Shown here piece by piece: positions 35,513 to 44,100 of a DNA stretch of 64,000 bases. The notes beneath the pieces are model-generated. The model had not been told where the DNA came from. It was given only the letters and a program-made list of their open reading frames with translations, and did not search any database. The stretch is from Parasedimentitalea denitrificans (GTDB taxonomy: Bacteria; Pseudomonadota; Alphaproteobacteria; Rhodobacterales; Rhodobacteraceae), in NCBI RefSeq assembly GCF_011813015.1, contig NZ_QHLQ01000016.1, positions 1-64,000 of the forward strand, in the 5' to 3' direction. The position numbers and the translations under genes were made by a program. Position 1 is the stretch's first letter. Every line of letters begins with the position of its first letter.

Positions 35513-35734
35513 TCATGCGGCAAGTGGCTTGGGACTTTGTGCGAGACGCTGGCGAATTCGCTCCTTCGTTTCATCCAACGCCTCCAACGAAGCGAGCTCG
35601 GCTTCAAGCGTTTCGTAAAGCCCGACATACCTATCGCCGTCATCCCGAACAGTGACCATAGTTCCGATGTAACAGAGCGCACGCTCAAGTTCTTGGATCT
35701 TCTTGCTTCTTGGAAGAGCTTCATAAACGCCCAT
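35513..35734 (-). CDS. Small hypothetical protein
   Basis: 73 residues from ATG 35734 (MGVYEALPRSKKIQELERALCYIGTMVTVRDDGDRYVGLYETLEAELASLEALDETKERIRQRL). It is helical and charged, with no known motif. I chose the internal ATG because the longer frame (to 35863) has an atypical N-terminus. It lies downstream of the 137-residue protein of the mobilization region and may be cotranscribed. Confidence 0.45.
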   Translation of the reverse strand: MGVYEALPRSKKIQELERALCYIGTMVTVRDDGDRYVGLYETLEAELASLEALDETKERIRQRLAQSPKPLAA

Positions 35735-35859
35735 TATTCCCGACCTCCTGTTTCTGGAAGTCGGGAAATGGGTTCGTTGCAAAAACTCAGAAATCCAATC
35801 TCGACGCGGTTTGAAACACCACTTTTCAGCGGTATAACTTAACGCCTGAATGCTGCTGT

Positions 35860-36273
35860 TCACGCTTGCGCCAACACCCTTTCTGTCTCCCGGATCGCAG
35901 CGATTTTGTCCTTGAGTGCTCGTTGCACATTGCGAAATTGGCGCCAGCGACAGGCGAGATTGATCAGGTTGATCGCTTTGACATCGAAGATGTGTTCCGT
36001 TTCGACGTGCTGCTCCAAGGCACGGTCACCGAGACCTTCGCAGTAGCGGTTTGTGAACCGGCGGATCTGGTCACCTAAGAGCTCAATGCGCTCTTCGTCC
36101 ATGTCATCCAGACCTTTCCGCTCATCCAGGCTGTCCAGGAGACCCAGAACGAACGGTTTGTTGGTCCCGTGCGGCACCAGACCGACTTCACGCCATTCCT
36201 GCGCCAGTAGGCGGCCCTGAAAAATCACCGCCAACACCAACTCATGGGTTTCGCGTTCGGTTTGTTCATCCAT
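35860..36273 (-). CDS. Conserved-looking hypothetical protein near the Rep gene
   Basis: 137 residues from ATG 36273 (MDEQTERETHELVLAVIFQGRLLAQEWREVGLVPHG). It is helical, with a WRQFRNVQRALKDKIAAI C-terminal helix. The upstream extension of the frame reads as non-coding, so the internal start is preferred. I have no family name; position between cargo and replication genes suggests a mobile-element accessory protein. Confidence 0.5.
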   Translation of the reverse strand: MDEQTERETHELVLAVIFQGRLLAQEWREVGLVPHGTNKPFVLGLLDSLDERKGLDDMDEERIELLGDQIRRFTNRYCEGLGDRALEQHVETEHIFDVKAINLINLACRWRQFRNVQRALKDKIAAIRETERVLAQA

Positions 36274-36690
36274 GATGAAGCCTCCAATTTTTGGAACCAC
36301 ACCACGCGGCTCCTCAAGACGCAGGCAGGGGAGGATGCTGCCAGCGGTTGCGCTCAAGCCGCGCCGAGGAAGGCCCGGGACCACTCAAGTTATCTTTCCG
36401 AAGGGCGAATTATTCCTTCGTCAGACTCAAGGAGGACGCTTTTCGATGGCGCCTTCAATTTCATTGGGGTGATCGAAAATGCGCAATCCTTGAAATCAAT
36501 CTTTCTCTTCCTGCTTTTTCAACGGACAGCTCGGCGTTCCCTGTTGCTTCCGCTGAGCTGTCCGGTCAGTTGCCTCTGCCGGGCTTTCGCGTGTTGACGC
36601 AGTTGGGGAGGTGGGTGGGGGCTCTGTTCCTCCCTGGTGCGCCCAGGGCTGCTGGCTACGCCCCTGAAGCGGGCACGGGCCTGTCCGTCA
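36274..36690. other. Spacer downstream of the Rep-like gene
   Basis: I see no supported gene here. The sequence is GC-rich on the Rep side (ccggtcagttgcctctgccgggc), and a loose hairpin could end the Rep transcript, but no T run confirms a terminator. Confidence 0.4.
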
Positions 36691-37992
36691 TCAAACCTCA
36701 GTCAGAACAGGAAGCTGTCCTGCGCCCTTCAGTTCATAATACTTGGTTCTCCCGATCCCGAGCTTTTTCCAAGGCTTTTCGCGTGAGGCGTTGTTCTTCA
36801 ACAGATATTCCTCCCGCGACATTGCTCCATTGTCGGATCTGCGCCGTTGTTCCGCTTCGGCCTTACGGCGTTTTCTTTCTTGATCAGGGATGACCTGCTG
36901 CAGGCCGTGAATGCGCGCCATTTCCGACGTGACTCCCAGGCTCTCTGCAATCGTCGCACCCTTGTAATGGTATCGGCCGTCGCTCCAGACGGCGGTCGTT
37001 CTGACGAGCCTGGCTTTTTCCGCAGCTTGCCTGGCGATAGCGTTGATTTCGACCGGTTTCAGGCCCGGCGTTGCCATTGCGGCGACCTTCTGCACCTCCC
37101 TTTCGATGTCGCTGACATCATGCATGTGCGTAAGGCAGGTAGCATGGAAATGCAGCCATGTGTTTCGCAAGCCAGTCGGGATCGTGCCGCCATGAGCCTT
37201 CCGAAAAATTTCCAGATCATGACGGATCAGCTGGAAACGTTGCGCCTGGGTCAGCCCCCGGGGCATGGTCATACCGGGACGTTTCCACGCTTTCTTCTGC
37301 TTCCTGCTCTCTGCCAGTTCGGACCGCGTCGGTCTGCCGCTGGCTCGATAGATCTGATCCGAGAAGACATCGAAGCCGTGCCGTTCTCCGGTGCCGCCGG
37401 AGACACGGACCACTTTGCCAGACTTTTCGTTGATCGTGTCCGGAATGCGGAAGATCCGGGAGGAATCCTTGCATTTCTTGTCCGCTCCGAAAAATTCCGA
37501 GAGCTCAATCAGGGCCCGCATCGCCCCCTGCCAGCGCGGAAGCGCCGAAACCGGGGTTTCGTCGATCAGCCAGATCGCCGCAACGCCTCGCCCGGTATGC
37601 ATGAAAACGGAGGGGGGCGGCATCCCGGAAACCAGCAAATGAGCCGTATATGCGGCCTGCACTTCATCCGGGGATTTCCCGCGCCAGTGCTGCGAGTTGA
37701 AATAGTCGAGGTCGACGTACAAGGCGTTGAGCGCAGCCAACGATTTTCCCCTTCGCCCCTTCCAGAAGCGATTGAGGGTGAGAAAACTCGAATGATCAAG
37801 GAACAGAGGCATCTGCATGATCATGCCGGCATGTTCGAGAGAATGGTTTTCCACTTCATTGTGCCCGAACTTGCATAAAACTGCCGCTCTCCCTTGGGAG
37901 TCCTCAGGATGCAGCAAGCTGTAATATTCCTCGGCGGAAAGGTTGGAAATCTGGTCGAGCGGGGCGAATTCGCAGGGATCTGTATGCTTCAT
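36691..37992 (-). CDS. Primase-type replication initiator (AEP-like Rep)
   Basis: A 433-residue protein with the layout of plasmid RepA/RepB primases of the archaeo-eukaryotic primase superfamily. It has an acidic metal motif in ALYVDLDYF (residues about 90-98), PSVFMHTGRGVAAIWLID (motif II-like) and SSRIFRIPDTINEKSGKVVRV (motif III-like). A basic C-terminal part follows, with a final HTH-like segment (KLGIGRTKYYELKGAGQLP). Such proteins prime and start plasmid replication. It is followed upstream by AT-rich direct repeats at 38120-38183 and a KfrA-like gene, so the module looks like a plasmid replicon caught in the chromosome. Activity is inferred. Confidence 0.72.
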   Translation of the reverse strand: MKHTDPCEFAPLDQISNLSAEEYYSLLHPEDSQGRAAVLCKFGHNEVENHSLEHAGMIMQMPLFLDHSSFLTLNRFWKGRRGKSLAALNALYVDLDYFNSQHWRGKSPDEVQAAYTAHLLVSGMPPPSVFMHTGRGVAAIWLIDETPVSALPRWQGAMRALIELSEFFGADKKCKDSSRIFRIPDTINEKSGKVVRVSGGTGERHGFDVFSDQIYRASGRPTRSELAESRKQKKAWKRPGMTMPRGLTQAQRFQLIRHDLEIFRKAHGGTIPTGLRNTWLHFHATCLTHMHDVSDIEREVQKVAAMATPGLKPVEINAIARQAAEKARLVRTTAVWSDGRYHYKGATIAESLGVTSEMARIHGLQQVIPDQERKRRKAEAEQRRRSDNGAMSREEYLLKNNASREKPWKKLGIGRTKYYELKGAGQLPVLTEV

Positions 37993-38110
37993 CCCCAGGA
38001 ATTATGTCCCGCGTGAAGATCACGGAAAAAATCGACTTGAATTGGTTTTCAGGCTCGAAATCGAGCCGGGCGAAAATCTGGTCAGGCGTCTCTCTATGAC
38101 TTTCAGACAT
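37904..38110 (-). CDS. Possible leader ORF overlapping the Rep start
   Basis: A 68-codon frame (MSESHRETPDQIFARLDFEPENQFKSIFSVIFTRDII...) starts 118 bases before the Rep-like ATG and ends 89 bases inside Rep in another frame. Third-codon positions in the non-overlapping part are GC-rich, as in real genes here. Translationally coupled leaders are known from several plasmid rep genes. It could equally be chance. Confidence 0.3.
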   Translation of the reverse strand: MSESHRETPDQIFARLDFEPENQFKSIFSVIFTRDIIPGDEAYRSLRIRPARPDFQPFRRGILQLAAS

Positions 38111-38116
38111 ACTTAT

Positions 38117-38183
38117 CCAACTTACTTACAAACCAACTTTCGCAACTGACTTACTTACAAACTCTTCAACCAACTTACTGATA
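38117..38183. repeat. AT-rich direct repeats (iteron-like), possible replication origin
   Basis: acttacttacaaac occurs at 38120-38133 and 38149-38162, exactly 29 bases apart, and ccaacttact recurs at 38117-38126 and 38170-38179. They lie just upstream of the Rep-like gene, in an AT-rich intergenic stretch between Rep and the divergent KfrA-like gene. This position and spacing fit Rep-binding iterons and an origin, or operators of KfrA. Confidence 0.55.
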
Positions 38184-38286
38184 TTTATAACTTTTCCACG
38201 ACGAAAGAAAAGGTTTGGTAATTTGTTTTTCGGTTTCCGGAACGAACCCAAGTCACTCCTGCAACTGGCAAACACAGGAGTATGAC

Positions 38287-38913
38287 ATGCCTCGCACCCC
38301 CATTAATTCCGAAGAGAAAATCATCGAGATCGGTGACATCCTCGCGGCAAGGTTCGGCCGAGAGATCACGGCCACGGACATTCACAAAGCATTTGACGGC
38401 AAAGGCAACTTTTCCAGGATCCGCAAGGTCTGGGAAAGCCACCTCGCAACAAAAGATGTGGAACAGCCCGAAGAGTTTCCGTTGCCGGACGATGTTCAAG
38501 AGCAGATTGATAGAGGGATCAGCGCGCTCGAAAAATCCATGCAGGGCATGGTCCAGGGGCTGATAGCCCGGATGACAGATCAGAACGTCAGGCAGTTTGC
38601 TCTGAAGGAGCGCGATTTCGCCATGCTTGAAACCGAACACGCAAAGAAGGTGCAGGCACTGGAAGAGGAGCTCAGCTATTTGACAGAATGTCTGGATCAG
38701 TATGAGACGGAAGAAGAAGTTACCGAGACCGAGGCCCCCGAACCCGAACAATCTGCGGCTTCAAAATCGGCTCCGGCTGCGACCGTCCTGGCGGAGGGTC
38801 GTAAGTTTCCAAATCGACCTCTGAAGAAAACTCGCCCGGCTCCTCGCAAGGCGTCTCGGTCAAAGAATCCTGTACCGAAGAAATCGCCAGCTCCCAAACC
38901 GACGGCGATCTGA
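38287..38913 (+). CDS. KfrA-like DNA-binding coiled-coil protein
   Basis: 208 residues from ATG 38287 (MPRTPINSEEKI), with ACACAGGAG upstream. The N-terminus GDILAARFGREITATDIHKAFDGKGNFSRIRKVWESH has the pattern of the plasmid KfrA N-terminal DNA-binding domain. Residues about 70-150 form a long coiled coil (FAMLETEHAKKVQALEEELSYLTECLDQYETEEEV). The C-terminus is an Ala/Pro/Lys-rich tail, probably for non-specific DNA contact. KfrA-type proteins support plasmid stability and repress their own promoter. The last 194 bases lie antisense inside the 3' end of the relaxase gene, an unusually long convergent overlap. Confidence 0.75.
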   Translation: MPRTPINSEEKIIEIGDILAARFGREITATDIHKAFDGKGNFSRIRKVWESHLATKDVEQPEEFPLPDDVQEQIDRGISALEKSMQGMVQGLIARMTDQNVRQFALKERDFAMLETEHAKKVQALEEELSYLTECLDQYETEEEVTETEAPEPEQSAASKSAPAATVLAEGRKFPNRPLKKTRPAPRKASRSKNPVPKKSPAPKPTAI

Positions 38914-39937
38914 CGCTGTCGAACTGAGAAGAGGATTCGACAGCGGCCTCTGCTTCCGCAGCGGTTCTCGCATCCTTAAGCCGACGTTTTTCAGCGTCGG
39001 CTTTTTCCCTTCTTTCGGTTTCCCGTTCAGCCGTAATCCGGGCAGATTTGTCCAGCCGGTACTTTTCGCGCTGCAAAGCCCGCAATTGCAGCCAAGTGTG
39101 CCAGAGCTCGTTATTGTGCCCACGAATTTCAGTCCTGAGCTGCCCTGCCTTGCTGGTATCACCTCCCTCCTCCTCAAGACGACGTGACCTTTCGGCTCGT
39201 CGAGGCCCAAGATGATCCTGAGGGATGAGACCTTCAGGGGCATCTCCAGCCTTGGCCATTTCTTCATATGAGCGCAGGTCGATCCGAACTGGCGAGCCGA
39301 TCCGTTTCAGCGCTGTATTGGTCCTTTTCTCCCATTTCTGGCGAATTCGAAGAATCTCTTCGGGACCGGTCTTCTTGTCATCCAGCACCCTGGTTTTGGC
39401 GCCGAATACGCCGGTCTCCGGGCTAACCGCGCGGGTCGTCATCAAAATGTGGGCATGGAAATTCCGATTGGTCCGCGTCGGATCGAAAAGAGCAGCCATG
39501 TATTCCGGCTGATCCATACCCAGCTTGCCGACGTTGTGAAGCCGTTCCTCACACCGGTCCAGAAATCTCGGTGCGTGGATATCTGCTTGGACGGCAACAC
39601 CATACTCGTCCCTAAGCCACAGCGAAAACCCACGAACAAGCCTGACCTGCTCGGCCAGCGGTAGCTCGGCTGGCAGGGAAGGACGCAGTTCCCTGATGAC
39701 CCGAGAATTGCGCCGGGTCTCAGCCCGTTCCGCCGCGTTCCAAAGGGCCTCGGCTTTACCTGACCAATTGATGATCTCATGTGAAAGGAGGCCGCCAATT
39801 TTGCAGGCGTGAAATCTCTGCCCCAGCCGCTCATCACGGTAAGATGAGCGGGCGGTGTAGGAAGCAGATTTGATGGCACTCCTGTTATCTGCCCTGGAAT
39901 GAATGACGACTTCAAGTCGGCTTGCTGGATGTATCAT
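38720..39937 (-). CDS. MobQ-family relaxase (MobA/MobL type)
   Basis: A 405-residue nicking protein. The N-terminal motif I region SASYTARSSYRDERLG holds candidate catalytic tyrosines, and motif III NRNFHAHILMTTR (residues 157-169) gives the two metal-binding histidines of the HUH fold. The C-terminal 150 residues are a charged coiled coil and linker without a primase domain. It would nick oriT (about 40023) and lead the strand into a recipient, using conjugation pores supplied by another element. The oriT is 60 bases upstream of the start. The C-terminal end overlaps the KfrA-like gene on the other strand. Confidence 0.85.
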   Translation of the reverse strand: MIHPASRLEVVIHSRADNRSAIKSASYTARSSYRDERLGQRFHACKIGGLLSHEIINWSGKAEALWNAAERAETRRNSRVIRELRPSLPAELPLAEQVRLVRGFSLWLRDEYGVAVQADIHAPRFLDRCEERLHNVGKLGMDQPEYMAALFDPTRTNRNFHAHILMTTRAVSPETGVFGAKTRVLDDKKTGPEEILRIRQKWEKRTNTALKRIGSPVRIDLRSYEEMAKAGDAPEGLIPQDHLGPRRAERSRRLEEEGGDTSKAGQLRTEIRGHNNELWHTWLQLRALQREKYRLDKSARITAERETERREKADAEKRRLKDARTAAEAEAAVESSSQFDSVRSPSVWELAISSVQDSLTETPCEEPGEFSSEVDLETYDPPPGRSQPEPILKPQIVRVRGPRSR

Positions 39938-39998
39938 GAAGAGGATGTTGGTCCCGAACCCGACATCCGCTCCTCAGCCTCACCGGCCAGGTGCGCAG

Positions 39999-40024
39999 GC
40001 AAACTTCAGTTTGCGTAACTGCGC
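39999..40024. other. Putative oriT of RSF1010/MobQ type
   Basis: The perfect inverted repeat gcaaac-ttca-gtttgc (39999-40014) is followed directly by gtaactgcgc (40015-40024). The RSF1010 oriT has the same arrangement: an inverted repeat followed by gtaagtgcgc, nicked just after the last G. It lies 62 bases upstream of the MobQ relaxase start, the usual place. The nick would fall near 40023. The match to RSF1010 is from memory of that site, not from a search. Confidence 0.75.
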
Positions 40025-40030
40025 GCAACG

Positions 40031-40360
40031 CTATTGGCGTGCGAATGACTCGCGCAACGTAAGATCCCTCCCACTCGTGCTTGTTTGCAGATCAATCAGG
40101 TGTGGATTTTCTTTCGCGTGCCGCGCATATTTTGCGATCTGTTCTTCCGTGGGCATGTCACCGCTCGGCGCCTCCAAGAGCTCAATTTCCTGTTCAGAAA
40201 GCCCGCCGATCTGCATAATTTCCTGGCAAGCCATGCCCAGCGCCTTTCGGCTTGCTCTAAGAAGAAGGGAAAGCTCCCTCTTGGGACGATTTTTTTCATG
40301 GTGCTCTTTGAGGCCAGGCATTCTCGCCTCCAGGGCTTCTTGGAATTTGGTTATTTTCAC
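40031..40360 (-). CDS. XRE-like HTH protein beside oriT
   Basis: 109 residues with a five-helix XRE core in SLLLRASRKALGMACQEIMQIGGLSEQEIELLEAPSGDMPTEEQIAKYARHAK (about residues 30-83). It is paralogous in layout to the 93-residue protein at 33663-33944. It lies between oriT and the TraD-like gene, so it may regulate the relaxase operon, or be part of the oriT nucleoprotein complex. No further domain is visible. Confidence 0.68.
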   Translation of the reverse strand: MKITKFQEALEARMPGLKEHHEKNRPKRELSLLLRASRKALGMACQEIMQIGGLSEQEIELLEAPSGDMPTEEQIAKYARHAKENPHLIDLQTSTSGRDLTLRESFARQ

Positions 40361-40457
40361 TTCAGACGCTCCTTGGAATTATTTTCAAAGCGCCCGTGGC
40401 GAGGCGGTCGGATAGGCCTCATTTCCAGTTCGTTCAGGACAGCTGGGAAAAACTATC

Positions 40458-40715
40458 ATGTTAAAACTCGACCAGAAAATCGACCAAGCCAAGGCACAAC
40501 TCGGCACCCTCCAAGCCCAAGCCCGGAAGCAGCGACGTAAAGATGAGGCACGGAGAAAAATCCTTTTCGGTGCGGCCGTCTTGGCCTTATTAGAAGAGCT
40601 CAATCAAGAGCAGAACCAGAAATTTCTTATGCGATTAAGTTCATATATCAAGCGGGAGACAGATCGAAAGTTCTTAGGCTTGCCACATTTGGGAAACAAC
40701 GATTTTTGCAAATGA
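40458..40715 (+). CDS. TraD/MobC-like mobilization accessory protein
   Basis: 85 residues: a charged N-terminal helix (LDQKIDQAKAQLGTLQAQARKQRRKDEARRKILFGAAVLALLEEL) followed by LMRLSSYIKRETDRKFLGLP. The pattern KARKxxTRRKILLGA...L matches small TraD/MobC-type proteins found beside MobQ relaxases, which help assemble the relaxosome. It is divergent from the relaxase across oriT, as in related plasmids. Confidence 0.72.
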   Translation: MLKLDQKIDQAKAQLGTLQAQARKQRRKDEARRKILFGAAVLALLEELNQEQNQKFLMRLSSYIKRETDRKFLGLPHLGNNDFCK

Positions 40716-40767
40716 TAGAACTTTAGGGATCAAATTTGGAAGTCAGTTTGTGAAATCTCTACCCCCA

Positions 40768-41061
40768 TCAGTCTCCCTCACCTGCCGCTCGCCTAACTTC
40801 ATCAAATGCCACACGCACGGCACGCGGAGAGGTTTTGAAGAAAAGCTCAACTTCCGCAGCTTCGGCACCAAGGCGCCTATAGATCCACAGAAGATGAGCA
40901 ATTTCAGGAAATTCTCGGCAGCGTGTCATTAGAGGAATGAGAACTTCTGAGGATGCCACTCTTAAGTAATTGGACATAATTTCCAAGGAATCTGAAACGA
41001 CATCCTCTTCAACTACAGACCCGAGAAACACCCAGTCCCGCCAAATATTTTCTTGACACAT
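40768..41061 (-). CDS. Small hypothetical protein downstream of the RM gene
   Basis: 97 residues (MCQENIWRDWVFLGSVVEEDVVSDSLEIMSNYLRVASSEVLIPLMTRCREFPEIAHLLWIYRRLGAEAAEVELFF...). It is helical, with no enzyme motif. It begins about 50 bases after the stop of the type IIG-like gene on the same strand and may be cotranscribed with it. I do not recognise a family. A role as a modulator of the RM enzyme is possible but unsupported. Confidence 0.45.
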   Translation of the reverse strand: MCQENIWRDWVFLGSVVEEDVVSDSLEIMSNYLRVASSEVLIPLMTRCREFPEIAHLLWIYRRLGAEAAEVELFFKTSPRAVRVAFDEVRRAAGEGD

Positions 41062-41114
41062 TGAAACTCTCCGTCGCTACCTTGATTGACTGGCAGCGAC
41101 GAAGAAAAATGTGA

Positions 41115-44100
41115 TCAAGGACGAGTAGCCCACGCAGCTAATATTGCCTCTGTCAGAGGGACAATCCGTCCAATGATTGCCGCTCGCGTGGCCGCGTCGT
41201 GCGTTTGATGTGCTTGCTCAGAGAGCCGTACAACCTGCTCGTGCTGTGCATCCGTTGGGTTGTATTCTGGCAAATTCATATGCTTGAACACATTCCCTAC
41301 CTGAATCGACACATTGTGTGATTCAGTCCATTCCCTGACCATCGGTGCGTTTAACAGTGCACACAGAAAATACGCGGGCTCTGAGTCATCAAAAGCCGCG
41401 AAGTAGATCTTGTGGTCAGGAATGAACGGGCGCAATCCACCGCCTGGGATTAGTGCGGAGCCCGCCACCGCCGCATAAAACCTGGATGACATCTCCGGCC
41501 ATACGACCTTCCAAGGTTGGAACGTATAGGGACCAACATTGTAGATTGCAAAATACGGAGCGCCTTGCATCTGGCGGCGATACGTCGAGCGTTTCTCCAA
41601 GAGCGGTTGATAGTGCGCAAACCAAGCACGCGTGCGATCCAGCGCCGGGTCATTCATTGCAAGGTCTGCTGCATCGTAGTCTTCACCATTGATGGCAGTG
41701 TTCGGAACGAATGTGAGAAACGGGTTCGCACCAGGCGCCGCAAACTTTAGATAGTAGGCTTCGAAATCGCCAGCCCCTTTGAGAAGAGGATAGAGAAGGT
41801 CGTTCTCCACCCAGGCAGTCCGAGCTGATCCGATGTCTTTACGGCCTGCCTCTGGTCGACTTTGCACCTCGATGAGGTTGCCGTTGTTGTTAAGCGGACG
41901 CACGAAATATACGCCATTTAGGTCCGCTGTAATACCCTTGCGTCCAGCTACCCAGTCACACTCGCCAGACAATGCTTGGAGGGCCGCATAGCGCCCAGGA
42001 GCGAGGACTGCCCACGGCGTCCCAACAGCTCCAACTGGAGCGGCTTCTTTTACTTCAATTTCAACGCGGTTCATTACTTCTGCCAATGGTGTCTCGGCTG
42101 GGATTGCACGCGTGCTACCCTCGGCTGCTGACCATTCTTCGTAAGGAATTGGATAATCACCCGCTTGGCTGGCCTTATCAAAGACAACGACCGTTGTGTG
42201 ATTGGTCGCGTCCTCAAATGGTTTCAGGTTTTTCATATCGTCAACCAAGCGTGGCACGAGGTGTTTGGAGACCTCGTTTTCCGGTTCGATTTGAAAAGTT
42301 CGAAAGCCTGCAGAAGACGGGTTTTTGAAGACGGTGCCAGTGATAACAAATGTGAGGCGTCCCTCGTCGGAAAGCCACTTGTCCGCGGCGGTGTAAGTAA
42401 TCATTGCTGAGATATCGAGCTCGTTACCGCCATGACGCTTCGTGCGTGAGAAAATGCCGTAGTGCTCGCAAGTCGGCTTCACACGTTCTCGATAAGCTTC
42501 TGGCAGCTTCGACCAGCGCACCCAAGGCGGGTTGCCAATGACATAATCGAATCGCCCCGCACTCGCAGACCAAAAGAAGTTGCGGATAATCTTGAACCAA
42601 ATCCCGTCCCATTGCATCTGGTGAAGTGCCAGAACCTGATCATATGTCGCTTTCAAGGGTGCGCACCAATTCACCATTTCTTCGGCGGTTGCCAGACCGC
42701 CTGCGACAAGGCGAGTGGAGCAAGCGTCGAAGTCTCGCATAGCATCAACATCCCGACCCATCTGATCAAAGAATTGATCCATCCGATGACGGTCTCTGAC
42801 AAGATCTACGGGAAGCGTGATTTTAAGTTGCGCGACTTTTGAACCGATGCGATATTCCACAATATCTTCGCCAGGGCGGGGCTCGACGTTGGGCGCATAA
42901 ATAGCGTCGGCAAGAAGAACCGGAATCTCAATGCGGTGCCCTGGTGAATTTCGTAGGAGATCCGCAATCTCCATCAAATAGTTCACTCGCGCGGTCTGAA
43001 CTGCGAGGGGATTAAGATCAAAGCCCCAAACCGCGTCAGTAATTCGATTGAGCTTGTCGATTGCACTCCAGCCTTCAGCAGCGGCCTCAGCTTTGAGAAC
43101 GCGGATTGCTGCAACAAGGAAAGAGCCCGACCCACAAGTTGGGTCCAGAATGCGCTTGTCGAGCCATGGCGCATTCTTTGCCCGGGTAATTGTGTGATCT
43201 ACCAGCCAGTCGGGGGTGTAGTATTCACCAAGGCTCTGGCGGAGCCGCCCGGGGACAAGGCCCTGATAAAGGTCACGGAGGACGTCTCTTGAATGAGTCA
43301 TTCGGTCAGAGCGATAGAGTGACAACGCGGTTAGTATCCGACGCAATGGCGGCAGGATCTTCGCCGTAAAGTTTGGATCTCCAGCGACATCCAGGTGCCA
43401 GGAAAAAATAACTTCTTCGACGAACCCGAGAATACCAGCCTGGGTGAATAAACCTGAGCCTTCGATATCGGTCTTCAGGCGCTGCAAGAGTTGCGCATCA
43501 TTCGCTACAGCCGCCATTTCCTGGGCAGGCTGTTGCGCTGCGGTAAGAGCGTGCCCAGACACAATTTCTGCGGCGAGCAGCTTGATGATGAGTGAGTTAT
43601 AGGTGTGAATCACAAAAAGGCGACCTGAGATAGAATAGACAGCCGGGCCATTCCAATTGAATGATAGTTCACGCTCGATCTCTTCTGCCTGAAGGACAGA
43701 CATATCCGCTACTTGGCCGTACAAGGTCCTCCACTCTTCAAACAGCATCTTAATTTTATTGTTGCCAGCTTCCGCAATGCTCACCGCGAGAGCATCGGCG
43801 AAGCCTTGCATTAGATCCCGGGCATTGCGCCCCCCGTGACCAAAGTCCCTCATCAAATTGTCACTGGAAATCTGTTTGCGAGTTTGGGCGGTGACAGCCT
43901 GAATGACCAGTTCGACCGCAAAGGGTGAAAAAGGGATCAGGTGCTGAGTTTGAATTTGGCCGCCAAATACTTGGGCAAAGCAAATATGATCGCCGTCGAT
44001 GGCAATTCCGATGTAATCTTCTGTTTCTGCGTGTTCACTATTTGCAATGCGCTGAATATACGGGAGGAGGCGCCTCTCCATTGCCTCGATGAAGCTTCTC

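Noticed and set aside
36847..37878. 343-codon plus-strand frame opposite the Rep-like gene
   Set aside because: It lies wholly antisense to a protein with clear primase-type motifs; the long frame is a product of GC-rich codon structure.
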